This document shows positions 53,214 to 62,656 of a stretch of DNA of 64,000 nucleotides, piece by piece. The first letter of the stretch is position 1; every line of letters begins with the position of its first letter. Position numbers and translations under genes: made by a program. The notes beneath the pieces are model-generated. The model was not told the origin of the DNA and ran no database searches. It saw only the letters and a list, made by a program, of their open reading frames with translations. The DNA is from Actinoallomurus bryophytorum (lineage in GTDB: Bacteria > Actinomycetota > Actinomycetes > Streptosporangiales > Streptosporangiaceae). The stretch covers positions 5,952,001 to 6,016,000 of the forward strand of contig NZ_VFOZ01000001.1 in NCBI RefSeq assembly GCF_006716425.1, given 5' to 3'.

Positions 53214-53827
53214 GGCGTGACACCTCCCGCCTCCAGCGCGTTCGTCACGACGTGGTCGATGAGGCCGTACTCACACGCCTCCGTCGCGGTGAAGTAGCGG
53301 TCGCGGTCGGCGTCGTGCTCGATCTGCTCGAACGGCCGTCCCGTGTGCTCGGCGATCAGCTCCAGAAAACGGTGCTTCATGTGCAGGGACTGCTCGGCCT
53401 GGATGCGGATGTCGGATGCGGTGCCGCCGATCCCGCCGGACGGCTGGTGCATCATGATCCGCGTGTTGCGCAGCGCGTAGCGCTTGCCCGCGGCGCCGGC
53501 GGTGAGCAGGAACTGCCCCGCCGAGGCCGCCATGCCGAGCCCGACCGTCGACACGTCGTTCGGCAGGTACTTCATCACGTCGTACATGGCGAACATCGCG
53601 TCCATCGAGCCGCCCGGCGAGTTGATGAAGATCTTGATGTCGCGCTTCCCGTCCTGCGCCGCGAGGAGCAGGAGCTGTGAGCACACGCGGTTGGCGAGGT
53701 CGTCGTCGATCTCGGCCCCGATGAAGACGATGCGCTGGGCGAGCAGCCGCTGGAACAGCTGGTCGGTCGCGTGTGTGTCCGGCAGCTCGGTGACCCGTGC
53801 CCGCGGTTCGTACGTCGGAAAGTCCAT
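53210..53827 (-). CDS. clpP: ClpP-family serine protease, first copy of pair
   Basis: This 205-residue ClpP has Ser102 in [10 protein letters not shown], His127 in IMMHQPSGG and Asp176 in [26 protein letters not shown] is intact. AAGGAGG lies 7 nt before ATG. It heads the two-gene clpP operon and diverges from an antitoxin-like gene over a palindromic operator. Confidence 0.92.
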   Translation of the reverse strand: MDFPTYEPRARVTELPDTHATDQLFQRLLAQRIVFIGAEIDDDLANRVCSQLLLLAAQDGKRDIKIFINSPGGSMDAMFAMYDVMKYLPNDVSTVGLGMAASAGQFLLTAGAAGKRYALRNTRIMMHQPSGGIGGTASDIRIQAEQSLHMKHRFLELIAEHTGRPFEQIEHDADRDRYFTATEACEYGLIDHVVTNALEAGGVTP

Positions 53828-53842
53828 CCGCGCCTCCTTGAG

Positions 53843-53872
53843 TTCTGTACAGAATAGCAAGAACGTACAGAA
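53843..53872. promoter_or_regulatory. Palindromic operator with repeated GTACAGAA, YefM/Phd-like
   Basis: TTCTGTACAGAA (53843-53854) is a perfect palindrome, and GTACAGAA recurs 18 nt later at 53865-53872. YefM antitoxins are known to bind TGTACA-centred palindromes, so this fits autoregulation by the adjacent antitoxin. It lies 15-61 nt from both divergent starts and may also control clpP. Confidence 0.6.
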
Positions 53873-53887
53873 TGCTAGAATCGCAGC

Positions 53888-54181
53888 ATGACACGAGAGG
53901 TGCCCGTCACCCAGGCCCGTGCCGACCTGGCGGAACTCGTCAGCCGCGTCGGTTACAGCGGTGAGCGGATCCTGCTGACCCGGCATGGCAAGGCCCTCGC
54001 CGCCCTGGTCCCGGTGAGCGACCTCGAGGAGCTCGAGCGCCCGCCCGCCGAGATCGGTTTCAGCATCACCCCGCCCGCCCAGCCCGAACCCGAGCAGCGT
54101 GAGCGTCCCGAGCGCCCGGCCGGCCCGATGCGCATCGCCGCCGAGCACCGTGAGCCGCGGCGGCGCGACTGGAAACGCTGA
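53888..54181 (+). CDS. Phd/YefM-family antitoxin-like protein
   Basis: This 97-residue protein has the Phd/YefM fold at residues 4-50 (REVPVTQARADLAELVSRVGYSGERILLTRHGKALAALVPVSDLEEL). The charged Pro/Arg-rich C-terminus is where toxin binding normally occurs. No toxin gene follows: the next 500 bp hold only a decayed fragment on the other strand. It diverges from a clpP pair, and antitoxins are classic Clp substrates. It is either an orphan regulator or a remnant of a toxin-antitoxin pair. Confidence 0.85.
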   Translation: MTREVPVTQARADLAELVSRVGYSGERILLTRHGKALAALVPVSDLEELERPPAEIGFSITPPAQPEPEQRERPERPAGPMRIAAEHREPRRRDWKR

Positions 54182-54221
54182 CCGCCCGGCCACGCCTCAT
54201 CCGCGGAGAGCACGTCCGCGC

Positions 54222-54530
54222 TCACCTCGTAGCCCACGCGACGGCCGGCACCTCCTCGGCGTCGGTGACGCCCCCCGTACGCCTGTCGGCGGCGAGCGCG
54301 TAGAACGGAACGAACGCGACCCTCTCCTCGCTCTTCAACGAGCCGCCGGTGACGGCGGGCAGTAGCTGTTCGCCGGCGGCGGCGATGACGGCGCCGAGTT
54401 CGGCGGGCCGGGTGAAGCCGAAGGAGACTCCGGCGACACGTTCGGCGCATCCAGGAACTGCTCAAAGAAGCTCCGGATGTGCTCCTTGGCCGCGCCCGAC
54501 GTGATCGCCGACTTCACCGATGCCTGACCG
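54222..54530 (-). pseudogene. Frameshifted gene fragment of unknown family
   Basis: Two reading frames on the minus strand join to give a continuous protein-like sequence. The first has KEHIRSFFEQFLDAPNV and the second FTRPAELGAVIAAAGEQLL followed by GSLKSEERVAFVPFYALAAD. A one-base shift near 54430 separates them. The joined sequence has normal composition, which the individual frames lack. No family is recognised and no start is clear, so it reads as a decayed 3' fragment. The stretch to 54688 shows nothing else. Confidence 0.45.
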
Positions 54531-54688
54531 GCGGGGCCGGCCGGCCCCGCCCCGTCCTTGAGGGAGGAAACGTTGCCGCGGCGACGCTGCTATCCCTCCG
54601 AAATGCGAAGCCAGACCGCCGTCGGCACGTGCCGAGAGAAGGGCAGTCGACTTGAGCTGTCGATGGTGTAGAGGAGTGGAGAACCAGT

Positions 54689-55575
54689 ATGAAGATGCGC
54701 ACACTCGGTCGAACCGGTATCCGCGTTAGCCCTTACTGCCTAGGCACCATCGGCGGGACGACATCGTGCTCGCGACCAAGTTCACGGGTCCGATGGGCGA
54801 CGCCCCGAACCGCCGGGGCGCGTCACGTCGGTGGATCGTGACTGCCGTCGAGGAGTCCCTGGGCCGACTCGGTGTGGATCACATCGATCTCTACCAGATC
54901 CATCACTTCGACTTCGAGACGGACCTGGACGAGACCCTCTCCGCCCTCACCGATCTGGTCACAAGCGGAAAGGTGCGGGCGATCGGCTCATCGAATTTTC
55001 CCGCATCGACGATCGTCGAATCGCAGTGGATCTCCGAACGCCGCGGGTTCGCACGACTGCGAACCGAGCAGCCGACATACTCGATCCTCGCCCGTGGCAT
55101 CGAGCGCGAGGTGCTGCCGGTGTGCGGCGAGTACGGCATGGGCGTGCTGACATGGAGCCCGCTGTCATGGGGTCTTCTCACCGGCAGGTACCGCCGGGAT
55201 CAGCAGACCCCCGTGACGGCGGGCCGCAAGGCGTGGGGACCCCGTCACATGACCGACCCGCACAAATTCGACGCGATCGAGGAACTGGTCCCGCTGGCGG
55301 AATCGGCCGGCTTGCCGATGACGCACCTGGCGATGGCGTTCGTTGTCGCGCACCCGCAGGTCACGTCCGCGATCATCGGACCCCGAACACTCGACCAGCT
55401 CGAAGACCTGCTCGACGCAGCGGAGACACGCCTCGATGACGATGTCCTCGACTGCATCGACCGGATAGCCCCTCCCGGCACCGATATCGGAGTGATGGAC
55501 GTCGGCCATCGGCCGCCCGCGACCGAAAACGCCGACCTACGGCGTCGCCCGGCGGCCGACCGTAGTGCCGCCTAG
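54689..55575 (+). pseudogene. Aldo/keto reductase with internal deletion and frame change
   Basis: A normal start (GAGGAG ribosome site, then MKMRTLGRTGIRVSPYCLGT) runs about 22 codons. The frame then breaks near 54745 and homology resumes in another frame at DIVLATKFTGPMGDAP. About 50-60 residues are missing, including the AKR catalytic Asp and Tyr; Lys (in ATKF) and His (QIHHFD) remain. The C-terminal 260 residues are intact (AIGSSNF, LTWSPLSWGLLTGRY, SAIIGPRTLDQLEDLL). A short protein from GTG at 54766 would lack the active site. It is best read as a recent pseudogene. Confidence 0.8.
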
Positions 55576-55653
55576 AGAGTCCGGAAAGCCTGGGAAACAG
55601 ACCTGGAAGGTTGCCTCTCCCCTCTGCCGCCCCGGAAGCCCGGCCAGACGACG

Positions 55654-56250
55654 TCAGGCCTCCGGGGTGCCTTCCAGACGCGTGAGGGACTGCGTGATGC
55701 GGCTTCTTCGACTGGTCCCGCTCGGAGCCGTGATCACCTGATGGATGACGGTGTAGCGCTGCGCGCGGGACAGCGCGGCGAAGCGAGCCGCCGCCGTGGG
55801 CGAAGCGGCGAGCGCCTGCGCGAGGTCGGCAGGTACTTCGGCCCCGGCCTGTCCGGGATAGGCCCGGTCCCAGCGCCCGTCCGCCTTGGCCCGTTCGATC
55901 TCCGCGAAACCCCGTGGCCGCATGCGCCCCTGCTCGATCAGCGTCGCGACGATGGTGGCGTTTCGCCGGGACCAGATCGACGCCGTTCGACGCGGGGTGA
56001 AGTGCTGTTGGAACGTGCGTGCGTCGACGGCGTTGCGGCGGCCGTCGATCCAGCCGCTGCAGAGAGCCTCTTCGAGGGCCTCGGCGTAGGTCAGAGAGGT
56101 CGGTTCCGTGATGCCTTTCTTCGCAAGAATCAGCTTCACCCCGGCAGATGAGCTCTCGTGAGCATCGAGCCACGTCCGCCAGGCCTGCGCGTCGGCCACG
56201 ATCAACCGGTCTGTCAGCTCCTCTTTCGTCATGTCTGTCATGTTCGTCAT
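55654..56250 (-). CDS. YdeI/OmpD-associated family protein
   Basis: This 198-residue cytosolic protein of the YdeI family has the N-terminal motif WLDAHESSSAGVKLILAKKG and the central EALEEALCSGWIDGRRNAVD. FTPRRTASIWSRRN and a helical C-terminus (IVATLIEQGRMRPRGFAEIERAKADGRW) complete the pattern. Function is unknown; some relatives are linked to antimicrobial-peptide or stress resistance. ATG at 56250 or 56241 are both plausible starts. Confidence 0.85.
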   Translation of the reverse strand: MTNMTDMTKEELTDRLIVADAQAWRTWLDAHESSSAGVKLILAKKGITEPTSLTYAEALEEALCSGWIDGRRNAVDARTFQQHFTPRRTASIWSRRNATIVATLIEQGRMRPRGFAEIERAKADGRWDRAYPGQAGAEVPADLAQALAASPTAAARFAALSRAQRYTVIHQVITAPSGTSRRSRITQSLTRLEGTPEA

Positions 56251-56367
56251 GAGGTGAGCCTCGCACGCGAAGCGGTCATTTTCTGTCCTGTACTCCCCCT
56301 GCGCTTTCCCGTGCTTCCCTTCACTTCCCCACACTTTCAGCGCGCACGGGATCTTCCCGCTCGACGG

Positions 56368-57330
56368 TCAATCTTCCAGCGACGGCGGAGAGACGGAGGC
56401 CTGGACCCGCCCGGCGAGCTTCGCCGCGGCCTCGGCCAAGGCGTCCGGGCCCACCACGCTGAAGGGGGCGTCGTACCGGACCACGGATGCGAGCAGCCCG
56501 GCCCAGGACCACGAGCCGATCGTGACACGACAGGACCGCTCGGTGAGCTCTTCGACCTCACCGTCACCGATCCAAGGTGTGATGTCACGCGCAGGAAGCT
56601 CGATGACGACCTCGCCCACGCAAGGCCAGCTATCCTCGCTCTGCGATCCCCTGGACCGGGCGGCGAGAAAAGAGCGCGCATCGGCCGCGGGAAGCGTGCG
56701 GGGCGTGAACGCCGGCCCCGTCGGGGTGCGTGGTGCTGCCATGCGGTCCATGCGGAAGACACGCCAGTCGTGCCGGTCCAGATCCCACGCGATCAGATAC
56801 CACCGGCTGTGCCGGGCGACGACCGCGTGCGGCTGCACGCTCCGTGGAGGAGCGCTGCTCCCGCCGTAGTCGAATCGGAGCGTGTGCCGGTCCCGGACGG
56901 CGACGCTGACACTCTCCAGCACGGACGGATCGACACGGGAGGAGGTCTCGGTTCCGGTGAAGCGGATGCCGTCGATGCGGTGACGGAGCCTCGACGGCAT
57001 TACCTGGCGGACGGTGGCCAACGCGCGAGCTGCCGCCTCGTCGATGTCGACCCCGGTGGAGGGCACACTCTGGAGCGCGACCGCGATCGCGACCGCCTGT
57101 TCGTCGTCGAACAGCAGCGGAGGCAGCTCCGAACCGGCCTCGAGCCGGTACCCGCCGTCGGGTCCCTTCATCGACCCGATCCGGTAGCCGAGTTCCCGCA
57201 GGCGGTCCACGTCACGGCGGACCGTGCGCGGGCTCACCTCCAGGCGCTCCGCAAGGACCTGCCCCGGCCAGTCCCGTCGCGTCTGCAGGAGGGACAACAG
57301 AGCGAGCATCCGCGAAGTACTTCCGATCAT
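56368..57330 (-). CDS. WYL-domain transcriptional regulator (HTH_11, YafY-like)
   Basis: This 320-residue regulator has an N-terminal helix-turn-helix (LAERLEVSPRTVRRDVDRLRELGY). The WYL domain follows around residues 130-200 (DYGGSSAPPRSVQPHAVVARHSRWYLIAWD) and then a WCX C-terminal domain. The start MIGSTSRM is chosen for the HTH context. It diverges from the VOC-family gene at 57436 and probably regulates it, a common pairing in actinobacteria. Confidence 0.9.
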   Translation of the reverse strand: MIGSTSRMLALLSLLQTRRDWPGQVLAERLEVSPRTVRRDVDRLRELGYRIGSMKGPDGGYRLEAGSELPPLLFDDEQAVAIAVALQSVPSTGVDIDEAAARALATVRQVMPSRLRHRIDGIRFTGTETSSRVDPSVLESVSVAVRDRHTLRFDYGGSSAPPRSVQPHAVVARHSRWYLIAWDLDRHDWRVFRMDRMAAPRTPTGPAFTPRTLPAADARSFLAARSRGSQSEDSWPCVGEVVIELPARDITPWIGDGEVEELTERSCRVTIGSWSWAGLLASVVRYDAPFSVVGPDALAEAAAKLAGRVQASVSPPSLED

Positions 57331-57435
57331 GAATCCAGTGTGCTCCGAGTAGAGGACCGTCATCGACCTCTTCTTTCGTGATGCTCATCCCTGACGGCAC
57401 CCGCCGGTCGCATCCATCGAGGAGAAGAGCAGATC

Positions 57436-57903
57436 ATGACGATCAGGACGACCACCCACCTGAATTTTCGCGGTACCGCTCGCCAGGCGCTCAACTTCTA
57501 CGCGACCGTGTTCGGCGGCCGGACCGTCATCGCCACCTACGGCGACCTCGGCATGCCGAAGGAGGCCCCCGGCGCCGACAAGGTCGTGTTCGGCCAGGTC
57601 GAGAACGAGGACGGGTTCCGCGTCATGGCCTACGACATCCCGGGCCAGGACGACACCGACATCACGGTGACGGCCGGCTCCACGCACCGGGAGAACGGTG
57701 TCACGATCACCGACCGGACGTTCTTCCAGTCCGTTCGCGCCGGCACCCTCGACGAGATCACCGGCTACTGGGACGCCCTCGCCGAGGGCGGCACCGTCGT
57801 CGAACCCCTCACCGCGTCGGCCTGGGCACCTGGTTTCGGCATGCTCACCGACCGGTTCGGCGTCACCTGGGTCCTCGATGTGCAGGCCCTCCACGCCGGC
57901 TGA
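57436..57903 (+). CDS. VOC-family protein, PhnB/3-demethylubiquinone-like
   Basis: This 155-residue glyoxalase/bleomycin-resistance fold protein of the PhnB-like group has HLNFRGTARQALNFYATVFGG at the N-terminus and WAPGFGMLTDRFGVTWVLDV at the C-terminus. Two beta-alpha-beta-beta-beta repeats are implied. Function is unknown. It is the likely target of the divergent WYL regulator. GAGGAGAAGAGC precedes ATG. Confidence 0.9.
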   Translation: MTIRTTTHLNFRGTARQALNFYATVFGGRTVIATYGDLGMPKEAPGADKVVFGQVENEDGFRVMAYDIPGQDDTDITVTAGSTHRENGVTITDRTFFQSVRAGTLDEITGYWDALAEGGTVVEPLTASAWAPGFGMLTDRFGVTWVLDVQALHAG

Positions 57904-57907
57904 CTCC

Positions 57908-57958
57908 CCGCACCGGTGCAGGGCCTCACGGCACCATGCGAGCCCTGCACCGGTGCGG
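57908..57958. terminator. 17-bp inverted repeat after the VOC gene
   Basis: Two 17-nt arms (57908-57924 and 57942-57958) are exact reverse complements around a 17-nt loop. No U-tract follows. It lies just after the VOC stop and overlaps the first codons of the ArsR-like fragment, so it probably terminates the VOC transcript. Confidence 0.6.
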
Positions 57959-58208
57959 CCCCTCCTTACCGCACGAACATCAGCCGGCGTCCACCACCGA
58001 CCTCGCCCGGCGCGCCGGCCTCTCCATGGCCGGGGTCTCCCGGTACCTCACCGCGCTCCCGGACGCGGGCCTGGTCAGCGCCCACCGCGCGGGCCGGTCC
58101 GTGCTCTGTGCCCGCACCTCCGCGGCGGAGTCCCTCCTCGCCGCCTCCCCGGCCACGGGGCGAGCCGGGCCTCGCGGTCGCCGGGGGCGAATCACGGAGC
58201 TCCGTTGA
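57936..58208 (+). pseudogene. Truncated ArsR-family regulator fragment
   Basis: A 90-codon frame contains the C-terminal half of an ArsR-type winged helix: STTDLARRAGLSMAGVSRYL, then TALPDAGLVSAHRAGRSVL, then SAAESLLAA. The upstream part of the protein, including the N-terminal and effector region, is absent. The nominal start lies inside a hairpin with no ribosome site. It is probably a remnant, although a short HTH-only protein cannot be excluded. Confidence 0.6.
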
Positions 58209-58238
58209 CACCCCGGTGAACGGTCGTAAGGTCTACCC

Positions 58239-61200
58239 GTGAGCGCCCCACGCCTACCCGAACACCTTGAGCTGCTGCTGACCGACGAGCCCCTGCTCGA
58301 CCTGTACTCCCACGGCCCCTGGCGGGTCCCGGACGGGCTGTACGACGAGGTGCGCGAGCGCGCTCTGGAGTTCGACAAGGACGACCGGGCCAAGGAGCTG
58401 ACCAGCGGGCTCAGCGATTTCTACGGTCCCGGCACCTCGGCGGCGGGCGCGGAGCTGTGGTCACTGTTGACCTTCCTGCTGGGGGCGTCGGCCATCCGGG
58501 CGGGTTCGCGCGGTGATGTCGACTACGAGCTGTTCGCGAGCTTTCTGGCCAAGCCCGAGGCGCCCGTGCGCGACCCGCACGCCTGGTTCAGCCAGGGCGG
58601 ACGGCTGCGTCCGCCCGGACTCTGGCTCGTGGAGAACGTCGGGGACGACCGCGACCGTCGCGAGACGATGTTCACCCTCGCGCGCGAGGCCCTCGACGTG
58701 CTCGGCGGGATCGAGCCGGTGGAAAAGCGCCGCCAGGCGCTGATCGGGCTGTTCGACCGGCGCGCCGCCGACCCCGAGCTGCGCGCCGCCGACCTGGCCA
58801 CGCCGCAGGCCGAGCTCGAACGCCTGTGGGCCACCGACCTGCCCGAGGAAACCGTCACCGCCCTTCCCGAGCTGGCCGGCCCGGTCGGCTACCTCGGCTG
58901 GGTGTGCTCGGGATGGGTCGCCGCGCACGAGCGGCTGCTGTCGGCGGTGCCGGGCCACGACACGCTCGACGTCGCGCTCGCGCGGCTGCTGTTGCAGGCC
59001 GAGGTCACCGCGGTCCCGGCCGAGCTCGCCTTCGCGGTGGGCGTCGAGCACTACGAGAACGTCCAGGAGCAGTTCCAGCGGCTCGGCGAGGGTTTTCGCG
59101 TCGACCCCTGGCAGGCCGAGGTCCGCTCGTGGCTGGCCCGCGCCCTGGTCGCCGGCGAGGCCGACGGCTGCCGCGCCTGGCTCGACATGGCCCTGCGCAT
59201 CACCGGCTGCGTACAGGGACTGCCCGAGAGCGCGGTCAGCCCCAAGTGCCGGGTGCCGGTGCGCGGCTTCCAGATGGACCTGCGGCGCCTCTTCCGCGCG
59301 CCCACCGTCGTCAACCCGCTCGCCGCCGCCTTCGCGGGCCCCGCGCCGGCGGAGGAGTCGCGAGCGGCGGCGGTGGCCGAGGAGGTCAAGGACGACATCG
59401 TCGGCCAGCCCGACCTGGTCACAGCCGTCGCCGACCTGCTGCGCGGCGACTCGGCACGGCCCCTACGCCTGCTCATCAGCGGCCCGGAGGCGACCGGCAA
59501 GGGCACCGCCGTACGCACGCTGGAGAGTGCCCTGATGGCCCGCGGCGACGTGCGCGAGACGGTCTGGGTCTCCGACCAGGTCTTCGCCAACCTGCACGTC
59601 AGCGACACGATCCTCTACTTCCTGGCACGCGTGCGCGAATGCCTCGAGGGCAGGCTTCTGGTCATCGACGGGCTGGACCGCATCCTGGCCTTCGAGAACT
59701 GCGGCACGGCGTTCGCCGAGGAGCTGCGCCGCGCGCTCGAACGCCACCAGAAACTGCACGTCATCGTGTTGTGCCGCGCCGGCGGCGACCGGCGGGTCTT
59801 CGACGCCAACCCGGCACTGCACCAGCACTTCCGTCTCGCACGCACGCAGGACTTCGGCGAGGACGCGTACGCGGAGCTGTTCCGGCGTGCCGTCGCCCGG
59901 CGCGAGATGACGGCCGGGCGCGAGGCCGCGGTCACCGCCGGCCTGCTGCTCACCCGCACCCCGCCGCTGATGAACCTCCGCGGCGCGCGTCTCGTCGAGT
60001 ACCTCGCCGAGCAGTGCGTGACCGCGGCGGTGGCGCGCGGCGAGACCGAGGTCGCGCCGGCCGACCTGCCGCAGCGGGTCATCGCGGGCAGCGCCGCGCA
60101 CTCCGACCCCATGGCCGAGCTGGAGTCCTGCGTCGGCCTGGGCTCGGTCAAGAGCGAGGTGCGGCTCCTCGTCGCCGAGGCGGAGGCGGCACGTATGCGC
60201 CGGGAGGCGGGCATGCCGGTCGCCTCGCGGCCGAAGCACATCGTCTTCACCGGCGGTGCCGGCACCGGCAAGTCGAAGGTCGCCCGCATCCTCGGCCGGA
60301 TCTACGCCGAGCTGGGCGTCCTGTCGTCCGGGCACCTCGTCGAGGTGGACCGCTCCGACCTCGTGGGGGAGTACGTCAGCGAGAGCGGACCACGAGTGCG
60401 CCGGGCCGTCGAACGCGCGCAGGGCGGTGTCCTGGCCATCAACGACGCGCACAACCTGATGCCCGGCGAGTCGCCGCGCAACCGTGAGGCCATCGACGTC
60501 CTGCTCGCCTGCGTACAGGGTCACCCCGAAGACCTCGTGGTCGTCCTGTGCGGCCCGGAGGGGCAGATGAACGGCCTGCTCAAGAGCGATTCGGAGCTGT
60601 CGGCCCTCTTCCCCAAGCGGCTGCGCTTCCCGGGTCTGTCCGAGGACGAGCTCATCGAGATCTTCCAGGTCAAGGCCACCGACGCCGGGTTCGCGCTGCG
60701 CGAGGGCGTGCTCGACAAGGTCCGCGAGCTGGTGCACGGCAGCACCCGCGACAGCAACGTCGGCAACGCCCGCGCCATGATCAGCCTGCTCGACCGCGCC
60801 GTCGCGATGCAGTCCCGCCGGGTCCTGGACGACGGAGTCCTCACCGACGACGAGTCCCTGGACGAGATCCTCGCCGCGGACATCCCCGGCACGCTCACCG
60901 CCGGCGGCCACATCGAGCTGCCCGGCGACCCGCTCGCCGAGATCGAGAAGCTCATCGGCCTGGACGCGGTCAAGCAGGAGGTGCACCTGCTCGTCGCCGA
61001 GGCCAAGGCCGAGCAGCTCCGCCGCGACGCGGGCATCCCGATCGCCCCGCCCACCCGGCACATGGTCTTCACCGGCAACCCGGGCACCGCCAAGACCACC
61101 ATGGCCCGTCTGCTGGCCGCGGTCTACGCCAAGCTGGGCCTGCTGTCGTCCGGGCACCTGGTGGAGTTCTCCCGCCCCGACCTGGTCGGGGAGTACATCG

Positions 61201-61760
61201 GGCAGACCGCGCCCAAGGTGCGCGCGGCGGTGGAGCGCGCGCTCGGCGGCGTGCTGTTCATCGACGAGGCTTACTCCCTCACGCCCGCCGACTCCGGCCG
61301 CGACTATGGTCACGAGGCCATCGCCGAGCTGCTCAAGCTGATGGAGGAGCACCGCGCCGACCTCGTCGTCATCGTGGCCGGCTACGAAGGGCCGATGCTG
61401 CGGTTCCTGGACTTCAACCCGGGCCTGGCCTCACGCTTCCCGAGGGTGCTGCGGTTCCCCGACTACACCGATGACGAGCTCGTGGCGATCTTCGAGGTGA
61501 TGGCCGCCGACGCGGGCTTCACCCTCGGCGACGGCGTCCTCGACCACGTACGCCGCCGCCTGCGCACGGCGGCACGCGGCGAGTCGTTCGGCAACGCCCG
61601 GCTGATGCGCAACCACCTGGACCGCGCCATCGCCCTGCAGGCACAGCGCATCCTGAGCCAGGACGGCCCGAAGCGCAGCGAGATCGGCCTGCTGCGAGTC
61701 GAGGACCTGCCGGAGGCCGAGGGTCCCCACGTCGACGAGAACCTCGGCCACTACCTGTGA
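58239..61760 (+). CDS. Three-module AAA+ ATPase (CbxX/CfqX, SpoVK family)
   Basis: This 1173-residue protein has an N-terminal helical region of about 390 residues, possibly a repeat scaffold, then three AAA+ modules. Module 1 (Walker [10 protein letters not shown] near 415; Walker [10 protein letters not shown]) is divergent. Module 2 (GGAGTGKSK near 672; Walker [10 protein letters not shown]) has Asn-Asp in place of the Asp-Glu. Module 3 (GNPGTAKTT near 946; Walker [10 protein letters not shown]) is intact with an [13 protein letters not shown] sensor region. Only module 3 is expected to hydrolyse ATP efficiently. CbxX-family proteins remodel target complexes such as rubisco, and EccA-type relatives serve type VII secretion. 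The target here is unknown. Confidence 0.88.
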   Translation: MSAPRLPEHLELLLTDEPLLDLYSHGPWRVPDGLYDEVRERALEFDKDDRAKELTSGLSDFYGPGTSAAGAELWSLLTFLLGASAIRAGSRGDVDYELFASFLAKPEAPVRDPHAWFSQGGRLRPPGLWLVENVGDDRDRRETMFTLAREALDVLGGIEPVEKRRQALIGLFDRRAADPELRAADLATPQAELERLWATDLPEETVTALPELAGPVGYLGWVCSGWVAAHERLLSAVPGHDTLDVALARLLLQAEVTAVPAELAFAVGVEHYENVQEQFQRLGEGFRVDPWQAEVRSWLARALVAGEADGCRAWLDMALRITGCVQGLPESAVSPKCRVPVRGFQMDLRRLFRAPTVVNPLAAAFAGPAPAEESRAAAVAEEVKDDIVGQPDLVTAVADLLRGDSARPLRLLISGPEATGKGTAVRTLESALMARGDVRETVWVSDQVFANLHVSDTILYFLARVRECLEGRLLVIDGLDRILAFENCGTAFAEELRRALERHQKLHVIVLCRAGGDRRVFDANPALHQHFRLARTQDFGEDAYAELFRRAVARREMTAGREAAVTAGLLLTRTPPLMNLRGARLVEYLAEQCVTAAVARGETEVAPADLPQRVIAGSAAHSDPMAELESCVGLGSVKSEVRLLVAEAEAARMRREAGMPVASRPKHIVFTGGAGTGKSKVARILGRIYAELGVLSSGHLVEVDRSDLVGEYVSESGPRVRRAVERAQGGVLAINDAHNLMPGESPRNREAIDVLLACVQGHPEDLVVVLCGPEGQMNGLLKSDSELSALFPKRLRFPGLSEDELIEIFQVKATDAGFALREGVLDKVRELVHGSTRDSNVGNARAMISLLDRAVAMQSRRVLDDGVLTDDESLDEILAADIPGTLTAGGHIELPGDPLAEIEKLIGLDAVKQEVHLLVAEAKAEQLRRDAGIPIAPPTRHMVFTGNPGTAKTTMARLLAAVYAKLGLLSSGHLVEFSRPDLVGEYIGQTAPKVRAAVERALGGVLFIDEAYSLTPADSGRDYGHEAIAELLKLMEEHRADLVVIVAGYEGPMLRFLDFNPGLASRFPRVLRFPDYTDDELVAIFEVMAADAGFTLGDGVLDHVRRRLRTAARGESFGNARLMRNHLDRAIALQAQRILSQDGPKRSEIGLLRVEDLPEAEGPHVDENLGHYL

Positions 61761-61793
61761 CGCCGGCGACCGCTTTCCGGTGGTGAAGGGCCG

Positions 61794-62054
61794 TCAGCCG
61801 CGCAGGTACTCGATGTAGAGCGGGCGCAGGGCTTCGGCGACCTCGCCGTCGCCCGCGTGGACGAGTTCGTTGAGGATCGAGGACAGGTGGGAGACGTCGG
61901 CCTCGGCCTGGTCAGGATGGCCGACGGCCGCCTGGGCCGCCGGGATCGCCCGCAGCAGCCGCCACAGGAAGCCCACGTCGAGGTGGTGCACGGCACGCTC
62001 GACCGCGCGGTCGTGCAGCTCTTTGGACGTCAGGTTCTCCAGCTCATCCGCCAT
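61794..62054 (-). CDS. Small hypothetical protein
   Basis: This 86-residue protein starts MADELENLTSKELHDRAVER and appears all-helical (HHLDVGFLWRLLRAIPAAQA, SHLSSILNELVHAG). It lacks Cys and membrane segments. It converges on the AAA+ gene and is divergent from the nitrile-hydratase-like operon 63 nt away. No family is recognised; conserved small helical proteins of this type are common in actinobacteria. Confidence 0.65.
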   Translation of the reverse strand: MADELENLTSKELHDRAVERAVHHLDVGFLWRLLRAIPAAQAAVGHPDQAEADVSHLSSILNELVHAGDGEVAEALRPLYIEYLRG

Positions 62055-62117
62055 GCCCCCAGCCAACCAGACCGGATGGACTACCCGCGCCGCACGGGGT
62101 CGGCTAACGTCGGGAGC

Positions 62118-62378
62118 GTGAGCAGAGTCCACGACATGGGTGGTCAGGATGGGTTCGGACCGGTCCCGGTGGGCGACGACGGCGCACCGTTCCAGGCCGA
62201 CTGGGAGGCCAAGGTCTTCGCGCTGAGCCGTGCGCTCCGGCGCAACGGGGCGTTCAACCTCGACGAGATGCGCGACGCGATCGAGCGGATTCCCCCGGAG
62301 GACTACCTCGCCGCCTCCTACTACGAGCGCTGGCTGATCGCGATGGAGATGATCCTGGCGGAGAAGGGCCTGGCATGA
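62118..62378 (+). CDS. Nitrile hydratase beta-subunit N-terminal half / thiocyanate hydrolase beta-like subunit
   Basis: This 86-residue protein matches the N-terminal helical half of nitrile hydratase beta subunits: VHDMGGQDGFGPVPV, then FQADWEAKVFALSRAL, then YYERWLIAMEMILAEKG. The usual beta subunit continues into an SH3-like domain; here that domain is encoded by the next gene. GTG start has GGGAGC nearby. The stop overlaps the following ATG (ATGA). Confidence 0.87.
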   Translation: MSRVHDMGGQDGFGPVPVGDDGAPFQADWEAKVFALSRALRRNGAFNLDEMRDAIERIPPEDYLAASYYERWLIAMEMILAEKGLA

Positions 62379-62656
62379 CGTACGGCCCCGGCACCCGCGT
62401 ACGCGCGCTGGCAGGTGACCCTGATCATCACACCCGCGTGCCCCGCTACGTGCGCGGTCACGTGGGCGAGATCGTCGAGCAGGAGGGGGAGTGGCCGCTG
62501 CCGGACGACCGGGCCCGCGGCATCACGCCGCCGCGCGTCGAGGCGGTCTACGCCGTACGCTTCCCGGCCCGGGACCTGTGGGGGACCGGATCGCACACGG
62601 TCACCGTCGACCTGTGGGAGTCCTACCTGGAGGAGGTCGCGCCGCGTGAGTCATGA
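62375..62656 (+). CDS. Nitrile hydratase beta-subunit C-terminal half (SH3-like) / thiocyanate hydrolase alpha-like subunit
   Basis: This 93-residue protein is the SH3-like barrel half of a nitrile hydratase beta subunit: TRVPRYVRGHVGEIVEQEG, then AVYAVRFPARDLWG and VTVDLWESYLEEV. In most nitrile hydratases it is fused to the previous protein. Separate genes for the two halves are known in thiocyanate hydrolase (ScnB, ScnA) and in the three-subunit ToyJKL enzyme. It overlaps the next gene by 11 nt. Confidence 0.87.
   Translation: MTYGPGTRVRALAGDPDHHTRVPRYVRGHVGEIVEQEGEWPLPDDRARGITPPRVEAVYAVRFPARDLWGTGSHTVTVDLWESYLEEVAPRES

Noticed and set aside
59463-61352. 629-codon frame antisense to the AAA+ gene
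   Set aside because: It is a mirror of the AAA+ coding sequence with biased composition and no motifs.
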